Part shown: one piece after another, positions 1 through 21,821 of the stretch
Position numbering within the stretch: the stretch's first letter is position 1
Layout: the number at the start of each line of letters is the position of its first letter
The notes under the pieces: generated by a model
What the model saw: the letters and a program-made list of their open reading frames with translations, nothing else
Told to the model about the DNA's origin: nothing
Database searches by the model: none
Position numbers and translations under genes: made by a program
NCBI GenBank assembly: GCA_009731375.1
Contig: BJOX01000046.1
Coordinates: forward strand, 308,113 to 372,112
DNA: 64,000 bases
Source: Paulinella micropora
Lineage: Eukaryota; Cercozoa; Imbricatea; Euglyphida
Direction of reading: 5' to 3'

Positions 1-2578
1 TCGGACATCTTGAGACGCCTAGAAGCCTTCGGCCTCAGGTTGAACCTAGAGAAGTGTTCGTTCGCTAAGGACCACATCGATTATCTAGGGCACAGAGTCA
101 AGGAGGGGGTACTAGTTGAAGCCGGAGAAGCGGGACGCTATCCGTTCCCTTCCATGCCCAAACACACGCACAGCGCTGCACTCCTTCCTCTGTATGGCAC
201 AGGTGTACTCGGAATTTAGTCCGAACTTCCAGGACTTTGTCAAACCATTATGAGACTTCTGCCTTCACGGCGACCCGGATGGCGAATGGCCGCCAAAGGC
301 GGCGGAGGTATACACAAAGCTAAAGGAGGCGTTGACACGAGACCCCCTCACAGAGGGCGGATCGGTCTTGATTCTCCCCGACTTTGAAAAGCGTTTTGTT
401 GTAGCAACCGACGCGTCGAAATACGCGGTCGGGGCCGTCTTACAACAATACGATTCTGACCACAAACAGTTGAGACCGATCATGTTCGTCAGCAAGAAGT
501 TGACGCCCGAACAAGTCAACTACTGCACCAGACAACGCGAAGCGTTGGCGATAGTTTGGGCGTTCAGTCGGCTGAGGGAGTACTTGTGGGGTGCTCCGAA
601 CATATTGGTTCAAACAGATCATGCCAACCTTAGATGGCTCATGGACCGAGAACATACGGGACGACTGGCCCGATGGCAGTCGGAGCTGGCCTTGTATGAC
701 TTCACCATCGAGTACATTAAAGGTAAAGAAAATACGGTCCCAGATAGCCTATCACGGATGCCTCGGGTGAAAGGCTCCGTAGGCGACGGATTGGACCGCT
801 TTGCATTAGAAACTCCCACGGCCTGCCTAGTCGGATGGACAGCCGATGATGACTGGACGGCCACGGAGCATACAGCAGATTTCAAAGACACGTTGCCGGC
901 GGGGATGGCATACATGGCCACCAACGCGCAAAGCTGGACACCGGGATATAGACCCGATTCTCAAGCTGAACTGTTGGACCAGCTGCAATGCATACGTCGC
1001 GTGTGCTGCGCGCAACACGAAGCTGAGGACTGGCAAGACCTGCTGGAGGAGATCGACACCCAGTCGGACATCCTCAGCGAGGGAGATATAAAACCGGGTC
1101 AGACCCATGAACATGAACACTCTTTTAACGCATTTTTCGCGGATAAGACGCAGTCGTTCTGTGTACCCCAGCATGTTCACCCTGAACGGTCGGGGATTAT
1201 CGCAGCTGCCGAGCAAACACACCGAACAAGGGGGCCTATAAGCCTAGTCACCAGTGCTCTCCAGCTGGATGACATTGATATGACGGTGGCGAGCCCCGAG
1301 GTGTTTGGTCAGTTGGCAAAGAGCTCTAAGGAATGGGGCCCCTTCATTGCTCACGCTACTGACCCGATAGCAAATCCTGAGACGAGAGAAATAAGAGCCC
1401 ATAAGAAAACGATGACCTGGCATGATAACCTCCTGTGGTACAAGGGGGCAGGCGGTAAGTGGGAAAGGACGCCTTCAAAGTGGACACTGTGGGTACCAGC
1501 CCAGTTACGCAAGGCGATCCTTTTAGCCACTCACCGCTCTGCTCTCAACTCACACTTGTATTCGCCATAAAGGCCTCTCTGAGCGTTGTTGTGTGGTGTC
1601 TTGGTTTGCTTGCAGTGTTCGCATGTGTCGACTGTGTCGGCAATGGATTTCTGCATGCCATGCCACCAAAACCTGCGTGAAATAAACCATGACATTTTAT
1701 CCCTTCCCGTGCTTGCTGAGAAACCTATTCGAAACTTTGCATGTTGATTACGTAGGACCGCTACCGCGAGCGGAGACCCACAATTATCGGTACATCCTGA
1801 CAGCCATAGACCGCTTCTCGAATTATGTGTTCGCGGTACCAGTGGTGGAAAAGGATGCGGAATCGACATGTGAGGCCTTGTCGACCGTGTCTTCCGATAT
1901 ACCGGAGTGCCGAAAAATGTGTACAGCGATCGGGGATCGGAGTTTACAAACGAACTCTCCGCTCGGCTGTCCACAGTGTGGGGCTTTAAGCGGAAATACG
2001 TAACTGCATATTCACCAGAGAGCAACGGCAAAATCGAGAGGGTCCATAGACCGCTCAAGGCCGCGCTCCAGCAGTATTGTCGCGATAATCAGCACATATG
2101 GCATAAGTCCTTACCGTCTTTTGTGTTCTCCATGAGCAACACCGCATCGAGGGCATTGGGCGGAAAAGCCACGGGCAATTCCCCCAATCTCCTGGTATAC
2201 GGGCAGCACTTGAGGATTCCGGAGGAGCTGGTGTTACCAAACCTCCCGGAAGGGGCTTTTTGGAGCATGATGAGCTGATGGCCTGTCGCCTACGAATCAT
2301 GGCGGAAGCCAGACACTACGTCATGAAGGCGCGGGAGGCCGAAGAGGCTCACAAACAAAACCAGCAGACGCCGAACAAAGTCAAGCATGAGTCGGGGGAA
2401 TACCATAAAGGGGACTTAGTCTTCCTGTACGTGCCCCAGTACCCAACTTGGTTCGACTCTTCCCGATGTGGCAAGGCCCTTACACTGTCGTAGAACAAGT
2501 AGGTGCTTTGACATACCGAATACAGGGAAAGGGTAAGACGCTAGTAGTACATGTACGGCGGATCGTAACAAAACGATG
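1..2578 (+). pseudogene. Ty3/gypsy retrotransposon pol, 3' part, broken
   Basis: The piece begins in the reverse transcriptase thumb (LNLEKCSFAKDHIDYLGH, about 48-90), then shifts frame. RNase H is intact at 340-770: VVATDASKYAVGAVLQQ, QREALAIVWA, VQTDHANLRW and NTVPDSLSR supply the acidic residues. The integrase zinc-binding segment is found only on the minus strand at about 1550-1690 (FWWHGMQ, CEHCKQTK), so it is inverted. The integrase core follows on the plus strand (LHVDYVGPLP at about 1738; then, after a frameshift near 1905, SDRGSEF and NGKIERVHR, giving the D,D,E triad). The C-terminal GPY/F module (WQGPYTVVEQVG, about 2468-2505) ends at TGA 2577-2579. Domain order is that of Ty3/gypsy. 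Several frame breaks and the inversion make the copy inactive as assembled. The 5' end lies outside the window. Confidence 0.9.
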
Positions 2579-3355
2579 ACGGAAAGGGTACAGAAGCTGG
2601 AACACAGCTTAAGGCCGCCGCCCAAGCGCCGAGACAAGACGGCCGAGGCGAAAGAGAACCCGACACAACCCTTGCCGGCCGAAGCAGAGGGGAATGATCC
2701 GAATAATAACGAAGCCGACGAAGTCGCGGCCGAACAAGCCGACGCTTCCGAGGGGGACGTTATCGCGCCCGGGCCGACCAACCACCTGCAGTCGGAACAG
2801 GAGGAGAAGGTTGAACCGGTGCCGAGACACCCACCAGCTGAATCAAAGCTGAGGTCGGCCGACGACGTGAAAACCATGCACTGGCACGTCGGAAAGATAT
2901 ACCTTCTTCGGCCACCAGAGGCACATGTCGGCGACGATTGCCTCAACGATTTCTTCCTCATGAAAGTGAGAGAATGGGAGCCGCAGACTCGGGTCACGCG
3001 CACAAGGAAGGCAATCAAAGCAGAGCCGCCCGTACTGCAGTTCTATCGATCACACCAGGACCTCGACAAGCCGGAATCACGGACTTTTTATCCGGTGTAC
3101 CGCGACTCCAACCAAGTCGAAACGTTCTGGAAAGGCATCACGGACAAGTCCGAATGCTACACGCCGTGGCAAATACAGGCGTGGCCTAGGATGGTGCTGG
3201 ATTACCCATTCGATCTACAGCACGGTCGAATCCCCCTACGGGTGTGGGATGAGATAGTAGCCGAGGGCATAGCGACCCATTTCATCGGGGCACCACCACC
3301 AGGCAAATATAAGAAAGCCAAATTAGGGCAGGCAAAGAGGCGCAAGCTAGCCTAA
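2576..3355 (+). CDS. Retroelement downstream ORF, function unknown
   Basis: A 259-residue ORF starts in the ATGA that also contains the pol stop codon, so pol and this ORF overlap by four bases. The first 100 residues are charged and low-complexity (Lys/Arg, then Glu/Asp/Pro-rich). The remainder looks folded and contains MHWHVGKIYLLRPPE and YRDSNQVETFWKGIT; the tail is basic (KKAKLGQAKRRKLA). The stop is TAA. I recognise no domain. Tight coupling to pol suggests it belongs to the element and may be expressed by reinitiation, which is inference. It could be an accessory or post-integrase module specific to this gypsy lineage. Confidence 0.6.
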   Translation: MTERVQKLEHSLRPPPKRRDKTAEAKENPTQPLPAEAEGNDPNNNEADEVAAEQADASEGDVIAPGPTNHLQSEQEEKVEPVPRHPPAESKLRSADDVKTMHWHVGKIYLLRPPEAHVGDDCLNDFFLMKVREWEPQTRVTRTRKAIKAEPPVLQFYRSHQDLDKPESRTFYPVYRDSNQVETFWKGITDKSECYTPWQIQAWPRMVLDYPFDLQHGRIPLRVWDEIVAEGIATHFIGAPPPGKYKKAKLGQAKRRKLA

Positions 3356-4166
3356 ATCAGCATGCCGTGTGACACCTCACAAGCATAGTTAACGCGGGTA
3401 GTATGCGAGATTCAAAGACCAATACTGGGTAGCAACAGTAAGAAACTAGCCATAGGAAAGGGACACTGCTTTGGACTCCATATCTGTTAAAATACTAAAA
3501 TACTGCCTAAGTCCATTCTTCTTAGAAATAGCAAAAGAGAGCCTAACATGACATGATACACAGGAAAAGACCCTGCCTTACCCTCCGTGAGGTGCAACGG
3601 CCCTGAGGGTATCTTGACGGGCTAGTAGTTGGTGTCCCACCAGGGGTCGGAATAGCTTCGGGCTAACCATGTTGACGCGCAGCAATGCCCGTTGATATGG
3701 TTGGCATTGCACATTATACCCACCTCCTCTCGAGTTGCACACCCGCCTCCCGCGGCAATGGCATGAGTGGTGTATGATAAGTTATTCCCCACAGAGTGTC
3801 TTAGATATTATGCTCGCTCTTGTTTGCTCTTTGTTTGGATGGAAGGGGCTCTAAGGCACCCGACGGCCCTAAGTATACACATAAGCATATCTATACCACT
3901 CAGAAATATAACATGTCCCTATTTACATACCACCGCAAATCGCGCAGTACGGCGAGGGTGGAACACGCGGACAGCAAAGATGACCGGGGCATGGGTGCAC
4001 CCGCGTTGTCACGCTGTTGACCAGCGTTTGAAAACGAGCAGAGAGTCGAACACCGACACGAGAACAGCACACACATTGCACATTGCTCGGTGTGCTTGGG
4101 CTGACATACAGATATACATACATACGAATTCACGGACACATACGTGATATAGGCACCTGGCGGTGT
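3356..4166. other. Non-coding part of the retroelement
   Basis: No open frame with protein-like composition is seen. The stretch lies between the two plus-strand ORFs of the element. No tRNA-like primer site or LTR boundary could be recognised here. Confidence 0.4.
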
Positions 4167-4883
4167 ATGTTTGGCACCGAACATCTGGCGGAACAGTATT
4201 TGGGATTCCTCCTGGCGTGCGTGGCTTCGGTCCTGGTGATACTGATAGTATACCTAGGATTACGGACGATCGCGGGAGAAGGGCAACGGCTCCCTCCATC
4301 CGCGCGAGATAGTCCGGCGGGAACGACCCAGGCAGCGAGCCCGGTGGCGGACCGGCGTCGCGAAGCGGAGCAGCCTGACGAACCAGACCCATCTGAGGCA
4401 GCAAAAGTCAGGTGCGGTCACATACATACCTCACCAGAGGGGACACCCCACATCACAATGACCACTCCGAGCAGTGGCGCAAACAACCTTGTAAGCAAGG
4501 GCGCACAGGGAAACGAAACCCTGCAGCGCAATCTTGGCGGTCCCAATACACCGCTCACACCCGCTCAACCTTCAGGTGGCACAACTCAGGCTAGTGTTGT
4601 GACCACACCGAAATCCCCACGGGGAAAAGCTGAAGTCGAGTCGGAGATGTTGACGACCCCTATGAAGTCATCGGCTGACGAGGGGGAGGCACCGACTGAG
4701 GACAGCAGTACACCTGCATCGCAACACACCGATGAGGACGTCGATCCCGAAGGGCTAAACACCTCTCAACACTCGGGATTTGGGTGGATCCCAAAGGAAG
4801 ACGAGAGCCTATATTATGGCGAAGAATTGAGCCTCACGCCCGGCAAGTATCTACCTCGCTGTGGCGAAGGTAGAAGTGTCTAA
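4167..4883 (+). CDS. Single-pass membrane protein ORF of the retroelement
   Basis: The ATG at 4167 opens a 238-residue frame ending in TAA at 4881-4883. Residues about 13-34 form one strong hydrophobic segment (FLLACVASVLVILIVYLGL). The rest is hydrophilic and rich in Ser, Thr, Pro, Asp and Glu, like a mucin-type or disordered tail. A longer start at 4083 is possible but adds a low-complexity stretch (RYTYIRIHGH). The position 3' of pol is where env-like ORFs occur in some gypsy elements, but no fusion peptide, Cys pattern or furin site is visible, so an envelope role is not supported. A host membrane gene disrupted by the element is the alternative. Confidence 0.5.
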   Translation: MFGTEHLAEQYLGFLLACVASVLVILIVYLGLRTIAGEGQRLPPSARDSPAGTTQAASPVADRRREAEQPDEPDPSEAAKVRCGHIHTSPEGTPHITMTTPSSGANNLVSKGAQGNETLQRNLGGPNTPLTPAQPSGGTTQASVVTTPKSPRGKAEVESEMLTTPMKSSADEGEAPTEDSSTPASQHTDEDVDPEGLNTSQHSGFGWIPKEDESLYYGEELSLTPGKYLPRCGEGRSV

Positions 4884-4929
4884 GAATATATATACAACCC
4901 ATTGGTTGGGTCTCAAAACGCGTCTACGC

Positions 4930-5262
4930 TTATTCGTCGAGGTATATTTCCTCGAGGGAGTTTATGAACTCCTCTTCGGTAGACGGTGATGATGGTTGCC
5001 ATCTCCATGTCCCTGCGGGTTGATCATTCGCTGGCATGTCTAATTCCTGGTCCAGGCTTCTTTCAAAGCCCTCGCTTCCGACCAGGTCAAGTCTTCTCCT
5101 ACTTCCGAATGCTGTGGCACGATACACCTTATGACTGGGGCGAATTGGCCAATGATCTGCCCCAGCTGGTATTCGTGCTGTTGTCTCCAGTACGGCCACG
5201 TACGTCCAACAAAACCAAACAAACAACGCCGAACACGCCAACGGCACCCTTGACAATAGCAT
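4930..5262 (-). CDS. Small antisense membrane-anchored ORF
   Basis: This 110-residue frame opens with a signal-anchor-like segment (residues 3-24, LACSALFVWFCWTYVAV) and ends in an acidic tail (STEEEFINSLEEIYLDE) before TAA. It converges on the 4167-4883 ORF, with stops about 45 bp apart. Antisense ORFs in the 3' region are known from some plant Ty3/gypsy elements, so it could be part of the retroelement. No family was recognised. An overlapping frame (5040-5348) is also open, so coding status is uncertain. Confidence 0.35.
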   Translation of the reverse strand: MLLSRVPLACSALFVWFCWTYVAVLETTARIPAGADHWPIRPSHKVYRATAFGSRRRLDLVGSEGFERSLDQELDMPANDQPAGTWRWQPSSPSTEEEFINSLEEIYLDE

Positions 5263-5341
5263 AGCGCCCGTTCATCCCTATGATGGACGAGGATGCACGG
5301 GGGTATTGAACAATTGAGATCAATGCCTCCCTGTATTCTCG

Positions 5342-5468
5342 GGATCACAGATCCTTCGGACGGATTAGGGCAGAGACATATGCTAGGGACGCGGAACCTT
5401 AGAATTACTCATATATTTGTTTCACATCAGATGCAAATGGACCAGTAATGCTCGGATCACAGATCCTT
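5342..5468. repeat. Two 15-bp direct repeats
   Basis: The 15-mer GGATCACAGATCCTT occurs at 5342-5356 and again at 5454-5468. It may be an LTR-internal or regulatory repeat of the retroelement. Confidence 0.5.
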
Positions 5469-5786
5469 AAGACTGCGAAGGGATGGTTTGACTGCGACAT
5501 GATCAGACCGTTGTACGTCTATGGCAGATCGCCATAGAAGAGGGGGAGGAGATAGTTCAAAATTCAAATTCAAATTTGAACTCAAAAATCTCCAAACTCA
5601 AATTTGTATTTTGTAAGCAACGGACGTACAACGGTGATGAAGAGCAAAAACTTAGCGGTCACTCAAGCCACTCAATGGGTTGTCTTCACAGGAGCCGATC
5701 ACCCATGAGGAAACAGACCCGGAAACTGCGCTCTCATTTGCCGATATTTACCAATCTACCCTTATTTACTACGGTTCCCGTATAAG

Positions 5787-8127
5787 ACGGGGAGGGGGGA
5801 TTGTAGGCGCAGATAGGTAAATATGCGACCTTTTCTTATACCCCTACACAGTGATATATAGAAGAGCTATATCTCTTTAAGATGTAGTTATATCCGGTGC
5901 CGTCGAGTTACTTTGAGCCTGTTGAAAACGATAATATTAAGTTGAGTATCCGGCACTACTTTTTACAAGGGCTAATATTATCGTTAGGGGTGACACATGG
6001 GGAATGCCTCTCCTTTTCCCTTTTGGTTGCTTGGCTCTGACAGTCTCCTATATTTTCCGCCATACTGGTTTCCTCTCTTTGTAGAGGAGGAAGGTTAGGT
6101 TATTTTCAGAGTGCTGTGATATTGGAAGGATAAATACCCCGGCTTACATTAAATAATATCTTTTGATTATAACCGACAAAATTATTTGAACTGTCTTATT
6201 AGCCGGTGAGGCCCGGTTCTCGCTTCACCGGAAACTTGCTCACTCTCAATAGTCTTGGCAGGCTTCCGCGTTTTACCCAGAAAGTTGCTCAATTTTGTTT
6301 TTGAACATTGTGCAAAAAAGTCAATAAATTGTTTCATCGGGGACGGAATCAGTGACAAAACAGACTTTCCTCGACATAGTGTGCCCTGCGGGTCGAAAAT
6401 TATTATGAACGAGTCATGTGACTACTCGACTAAGTTGAACTGAATTAATAATTCTATGTGAATAACGTATAACTGCCGGAGTAAAAACCGTAAACTGTTA
6501 ATATATTATACATGCATATGATATATATATATCATATGTCACTTGAAAAAAAAATTTGAAGCCAAGTTGAAGTTAACTTGAGTCAGTGTAGTAGTAAAAA
6601 AAGTTAAGGCGTAGAAAAAAAGTTGAAAGTAGCCTACGGTAAGCACTATTAAAAAGTTCAACATATAAAAAAAGTTAAAGGTAGCGGATGATTAAAAAAG
6701 TAGTATGCGTATAACTTCAAAAAGTTTAACTTTTTTACGACTAGCAACTTGAAGATAGAACCGCAGTAGTAGTAGGCGGAGGCTTTTTTTTATAAGATAG
6801 AGCCGTGCTTTTTTATAAAAACTTGAAAGTTAAAGTGAACTGATCAAGTTTTATAGAGTTTGTGTCACTGCTCGGGGTTAACTTGATGATATCTTCGATA
6901 CTTCACCTGAATATTGATATTCTATCCCGAGGCTGGTCGGCGGCGGTATGAGTTCGGCTACTCGCGCGCTCGGTGGGGAGAAGTGATTATGCCGGGTGGG
7001 CCGGTATATAATGGCAATACTTACCGTTCCGGTCTGTCGGTTATCCTTGGTCTGGAGATTACGGAATCTCTACTTTAGGTATTCCTCAGTCTTCATATCG
7101 TTAGGACAGCTATCGGTTATCAAATATCGTACCATTGTAACAGATGCTTGGACCCCATAGGACCTATAAGTCCAGAATTACTGTTTACTTAACCGTTTAC
7201 CGGAGTGGTGATGGTTGCCAGGATTTGAGTTCCACTATGCTGTGGCATTCCTATTTAATAACCTCCCACATTAATAGCGTTGACCCGAATTTAAACTTGA
7301 ACAGGAATTGTAGTAACCGTTTGGAGGTTTGGAAAAAGGTTCTTGCAAAATTTACTGAATTTCCCGTGACTGGGAATTTATGGTAAATTAACAGGAATTG
7401 CACTTATGGCTTACATGTTGGTGTGCTTTTTAGGCATTTGAGCAGGATGTGGACTAAAAATAACTGTCACAGTGAGCCAAAACTTCCCGTCACTGGGATA
7501 TTCCGTTTTCGGGGATACCATTGACCTTGTTGTTGGGGGTTCAGTTCTGGCTACCCGTTCTATATAGAAGTGGTTGTTAGCACTGACCTCGTTAGGTTAG
7601 ATCATTAAATTCTCTTCCTTGGAGCTCGTAAGGAGTGACCAAGTGTCCTCTTTACAGGCATACAATGACAGTGATGCAAGTGGCTGCTGGCCTACGACCA
7701 GCTGCAAGTGAATAACACGTCCACTGCTTTGCACATCAGCTGTAAAAACTATTACTACTCAGCACAGTCAACTAGCCTACCTAAGCAACCAGGTGTAAAA
7801 CTATTTTTTTGGGTCAAGCTAAGTTTGAGAAAAAAAACCTCAAAATATCACACTTCTTGTCAATTTGCTTCGCCTTGGCGGTAATAATGCGTGTGACACA
7901 AGATGTGGGGAAAACATTCAGCTCATGCATGGTGATTCAAGTCACCTCACGGCATATTTACAGATGTGATTACATCACAAATCTCACTTCTCACTTCTCA
8001 CTCCTCACACACATCAGATCACATAGTTATCGATGTGATAGTTATCGATGTGATTACATCACAAAATGAATGCAAACACCTGTGCAAAGTTTGCTGGCCT
8101 CGGATGTCTCACTGACGTCCAAAAAAA
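5787..8127. other. AT-rich, LTR-like non-coding region
   Basis: A purine tract at about 5788-5802 (GACGGGGAGGGGGGA) is followed by TGTAGGCG, which looks like a polypurine tract meeting the TG of an LTR. A TATA-like box (GTATATAATGG) sits near 7005. No second LTR is in the window, so the boundary is a guess. ORFs of 60-90 codons here have no protein-like features. The right end (7960-8062) holds two copies of GATGTGATTACATCACAA and a tandem TAGTTATCGATGTGA. Confidence 0.3.
6515..6538. repeat. 24-bp perfect palindrome
   Basis: CATATG, ATAT repeats and CATATG form a perfect 24-bp inverted repeat without a spacer. It could extrude as a cruciform. It lies in AT-rich DNA with no gene nearby. Confidence 0.7.
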
Positions 8128-8481
8128 NNNNNNNNNNNNNNNNNNNNNNNNNNNNNNNNNNNNNNNNNNNNNNNNNNNNNNNNNNNNNNNNNNNNNNNNN
8201 NNNNNNNNNNNNNNNNNNNNNNNNNNNNNNNNNNNNNNNNNNNNNNNNNNNNNNNNNNNNNNNNNNNNNNNNNNNNNNNNNNNNNNNNNNNNNNNNNNNN
8301 NNNNNNNNNNNNNNNNNNNNNNNNNNNNNNNNNNNNNNNNNNNNNNNNNNNNNNNNNNNNNNNNNNNNNNNNNNNNNNNNNNNNNNNNNNNNNNNNNNNN
8401 NNNNNNNNNNNNNNNNNNNNNNNNNNNNNNNNNNNNNNNNNNNNNNNNNNNNNNNNNNNNNNNNNNNNNNNNNNNNNNNNN

Positions 8482-8533
<52 letters not shown>

Positions 8534-8576
8534 AAAGAAGAAGAAGAAGAAGAAGAAGAAGAAGAAGAAGAAGAAG
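8128..8576. other. Assembly gap followed by poly-A and (GAA)n
   Basis: There are 354 N (8128-8481), then about 50 A, then a GAA array to 8576. Translations across this stretch are artefacts. Confidence 0.95.
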
Positions 8577-8662
8577 ACGTGTGAAGGCGCGGAGAGTGTC
8601 ACAGGGTTAGCGGTCACTATATACATACTGTTCTTATCAGTACTTCAAGACGGCACAATCCC

Positions 8663-17780
<9,118 letters not shown>

Positions 17781-17799
17781 CTGAAGAGCCAAAGTAGCA

Positions 17800-18930
17800 T
17801 TCTCGTTGGATTGATAAGAAAACTTTTGTAAAGACGAACGGCTCTTGCAAAAGTGGAGGTGCGTGGCGTGAGAAGATTTTCTGGCGTGTGTCTCCACTTC
17901 CCATTTTGTTCCAACATCACAAAAAGGTTGGATGTTTTGGAGAAAAAAAGAACTAGATGTCATTGGATGTTTTCCTTGTTTCGGCACTCCGTCAACAGAA
18001 ATTGGTAGTTGGTAGCAGACAGGGTTGAAAGGAAAATTTTGCATCAAGAATCAACCACTAAGTTAGTACGAAAGTTGTATCTCCAACTTCCCTAGCCCGA
18101 ACTCTTTAAATGCTAATAGCCCACTAGCCATATCTCTTATAACACAACGAATTAGTGTTTCAGATATGCCAACTCGGATCGAACAGAACAAACCAAGGGA
18201 ACAGAAGCGAGAAAGAACAGGTGGGAGGCAGGTCAGCGTTTGTGTCCGCATATTGTCGATAACGGAAGGTCTCCTGGATCTAGACGGCTTGCGAGCTCTC
18301 AGATACATGAAAATAAATCTCAAGAACCATGTAAGAGATCTTGTAAGCTAATTTAAGAAGATGATTATTCTTTTTTTAGGGTCATTTTCAAGAAAATGCC
18401 CCCTAAAAAAAGGATCTTTACAAATCATGATTTTTCAACAACACAAGAAATCCAAGAGACATATATCGACTGATGAGATAAATCAAATAGAAATCAAAAA
18501 GGTAGCGAATAAGGAAAAGAATGAGGAAATACCTTTTTAGCAGACACCGCCACCCACCTCCATAAAACAAACCTACAATCACACATACTGTATGAGGTAG
18601 GGTTTTTAGAGTCTCCCACGACTGTATATTTTGTCGATATTGCCCACTAGGGGACTGTATATCGTGTAATTTATGCGGAAGGAATGTAACTAGTGTGCAT
18701 GTATGCAGGACCTGTGTGCATAGAGTAAAGAACGCGAACAAGTGAATGGACGAAGAAGAAAGGAATGAATGAACGAACTGATTTATGAGAAGAACGCATG
18801 AATGAATGAATGAATGCATGCATGCATGCAAGCATGAATGAACAATGATTCAGCTCTTGGTAGGCTACTCGCGATGTCTGTCTGTGTGCGAACATTACGT
18901 GCTGGTGTACATGTGCTGCCGCTGTTATAT
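17800..18930. other. Region with no supported gene
   Basis: Moderate GC with short ORFs on both strands and no recognisable exon pair. The cellulase signal-peptide exon would be expected here or further upstream but was not identified. Confidence 0.5.
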
Positions 18931-18933
18931 CAT

Positions 18934-19155
18934 ACTACATACATACATACATACATACATACATACATACATACATACATACACGTACCACATGCAACAT
19001 ACATACATACATACATACATACATACATACATGTACATACATACATACATACATACATATACATATACATACATACATACATACGTACATACATACATAC
19101 ATACATACATACATACATACATACATACATACATACACATACATACATACATACA

Positions 19156-19186
<31 letters not shown>

Positions 19187-19211
19187 GTACATACATACAT
19201 GCATGCATGCA

Positions 19212-19244
<33 letters not shown>

Positions 19245-19426
19245 GCATACATACATACATACATGCGTACATACATACTGCATACATGCATACGAACGTA
19301 CGCGCGTACATACATACATACATACATACATACATACGTACATACATACATACATACATACATACATACATACGTACGTAGGTACGTACTTACATACTAC
19401 AAACATACATATGTTCCGTACATACA

Positions 19427-19457
<31 letters not shown>

Positions 19458-19586
19458 TTACATACATACACATGTTTCCATACATAGATACAAACCATAC
19501 ATACATGCATGCATCTGCTGCTGTAGCGGGGAGCGGCACAGGACAAGCAGGTCAAAACCACCGGAGGTCCCGTTCCAGGAGGCGGA

Positions 19587-19669
<83 letters not shown>

Positions 19670-19757
19670 GCTATCTAGCTATCTAGCTATCTAGCTATCT
19701 AGCTAGCTATCTATCTAGCTAGCTAGCTAGATAGATAGATAGCTAGCTAGATAGCTA

Positions 19758-19825
<68 letters not shown>

Positions 19826-19869
19826 GTCTGTCTGTCTGTCCGTCTGTCTATCTGTCTGTCTATTCATCC

Positions 19870-19913
<44 letters not shown>

Positions 19914-19918
19914 GTCTC

Positions 19919-19954
<36 letters not shown>

Positions 19955-20009
19955 TCTATCTATCCATCCATCCATCTATCTATCCATCTATCTATCCATC
20001 TATCTATCC

Positions 20010-20046
<37 letters not shown>

Positions 20047-20095
20047 CCAATCTACCTATCTACCTATCTACCTATCTATCTATCTATCTATCTAT

Positions 20096-20127
<32 letters not shown>

Positions 20128-20148
20128 CCCATCTACCCATCTACCTAC

Positions 20149-20181
<33 letters not shown>

Positions 20182-20225
20182 AATCTATCAATCTATCAAT
20201 CTATCTATCTATCGATCTATCGATA

Positions 20226-20274
<49 letters not shown>

Positions 20275-20333
20275 GTCTACCTACCTAACTTTTACCTACC
20301 TACCTGCCAACCTACCTACCTACCTACACCTAC

Positions 20334-20376
<43 letters not shown>

Positions 20377-20870
20377 CTAACTAACTAACTAACTAACTAA
20401 CTGATTGCCTTCGATTTCGTTGCGCTGCCTTGCATGTCGTTGCCATGCCTTGCCTTGTGTTGCCATAGCCTCGCCTTGTGTTGCCATAGCCTTACCTTGC
20501 CTTGCATTGCGATGTGCTGACTTGAGTTGCTTTGCGTTGCGTCGCCTTGCGTTGCGCTGCGTCGCTTTGCCGTTGCCTTGATCTTGCCTTGCCTTCCCTT
20601 GCCTTGCCTTGCGATTGCGATTGTGATTGCCTTGTTGCCTTGCATTTCCTTACCTTGCTTTGCCTTGCCTTGCCTTGCCTTGCATGGCGTTGCATGCCAT
20701 GGAATTGGATTGCATGGTATCATATTGCATTGTATTGTACAAAATTAAATTACATTACAAAACATTACATTACAAAACATTACATTACTTTACACTACCT
20801 TACATTACCTCACATCACATCACATCACATTATATCACGGATGATTACATCACATCACCGTGCATTGCCA
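18934..20870. repeat. CATA, CTAT, CTAA and pentamer microsatellite block
   Basis: CATA array 18934-19500; CTAT and CTAG variants 19589-20280; CCTA/TAAC 20280-20400; degenerate TTGCC-type pentamers 20405-20720 grading into ACATT/TTACA pentamers to 20845. A non-repetitive piece (19513-19588) between the first two arrays could be an exon remnant but has no recognisable product. Confidence 0.95.
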
Positions 20871-20889
20871 TAGAGATCTTTACCGTAGG

Positions 20890-21608
20890 CTTCACATGAT
20901 AAGAGTTCGTTGAGTAGTGAATTACCCCTTGGGGTTGTATCAAAACTTGAACTCACAGCATTTTTTCAAGCTAATGGAAGTACTTTAATAAGGCCCCCGA
21001 ACATGCAAACTTTAATGATCAACTATAGGTGACATCATGATCATCTTATACTAGTCACCGTCCGTAGTAAAAACTGATCATTCTGCCACGCACTTACTAC
21101 TTGAACTTTGTGGAAGGGGGCATAAAATTGCATATGGCGAAGACGAACTTGACTAACGAACTAACGGACGAGAGTGACTAGTGAGTAACTAATGAACACA
21201 CGAAAAACAAATTCAATGGTGTACGCGGGAAAAAAAAAAGGCCGCGGCCTTAGATCGGACTCATCGAGTCGGTAGGTATGTGCCCTCAGGCTGCCGCGGG
21301 ACCGGAAATCTCTCTTGGGTCTCAATGACTGTGCAGTGGCATTCAAACGGACTCAAGTTCAAGTATTTGAAGTTCCTACTCACGTGACACTGCATCAGTT
21401 AACTATTGTTAATATTATTAATAATAATACTAGCCTTCAGAGTAAACTTTTTCAAGTTATATATTATTAATAATATACGTGACTAGCCTAACTCAGACTT
21501 ATGCCGGCCCACCCGGCATATACATTAATAGTCATTACTCTATGTTCCGGTCTGCAGCAACTATAAATTATATATCATGATTTTATTAAAACATTGCAGG
21601 CGGCTTGC

Positions 21609-21655
<47 letters not shown>

Positions 21656-21821
21656 AGTTGAAAAAAAAAGTCTTAAAAAAAAACTTTCAAAAAAAACAAA
21701 ACTTGAACAGCCTTGAAAGAGTTGAAGAGGTGACAAACTGCTTGGGTAATCTTTGCCGGCCCGGAACCGCGTCGTGATGAGGACTCTGATAGATCAAGTT
21801 ATGTTATTATATTAATAATTA
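20890..21821. other. AT-rich region with LTR-like motifs
   Basis: No gene is supported. ATGCCGGCCCACCCGGCAT at 21501-21519 and TTCCGGTCTG at about 21545 resemble, in the same order and orientation, ATGCCGGGTGGGCCGGTAT and TTCCGGTCTG near 6988-7037. This may be a diverged solo LTR or related repeat. A poly-A run of about 40 starts at 21612. Confidence 0.35.
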
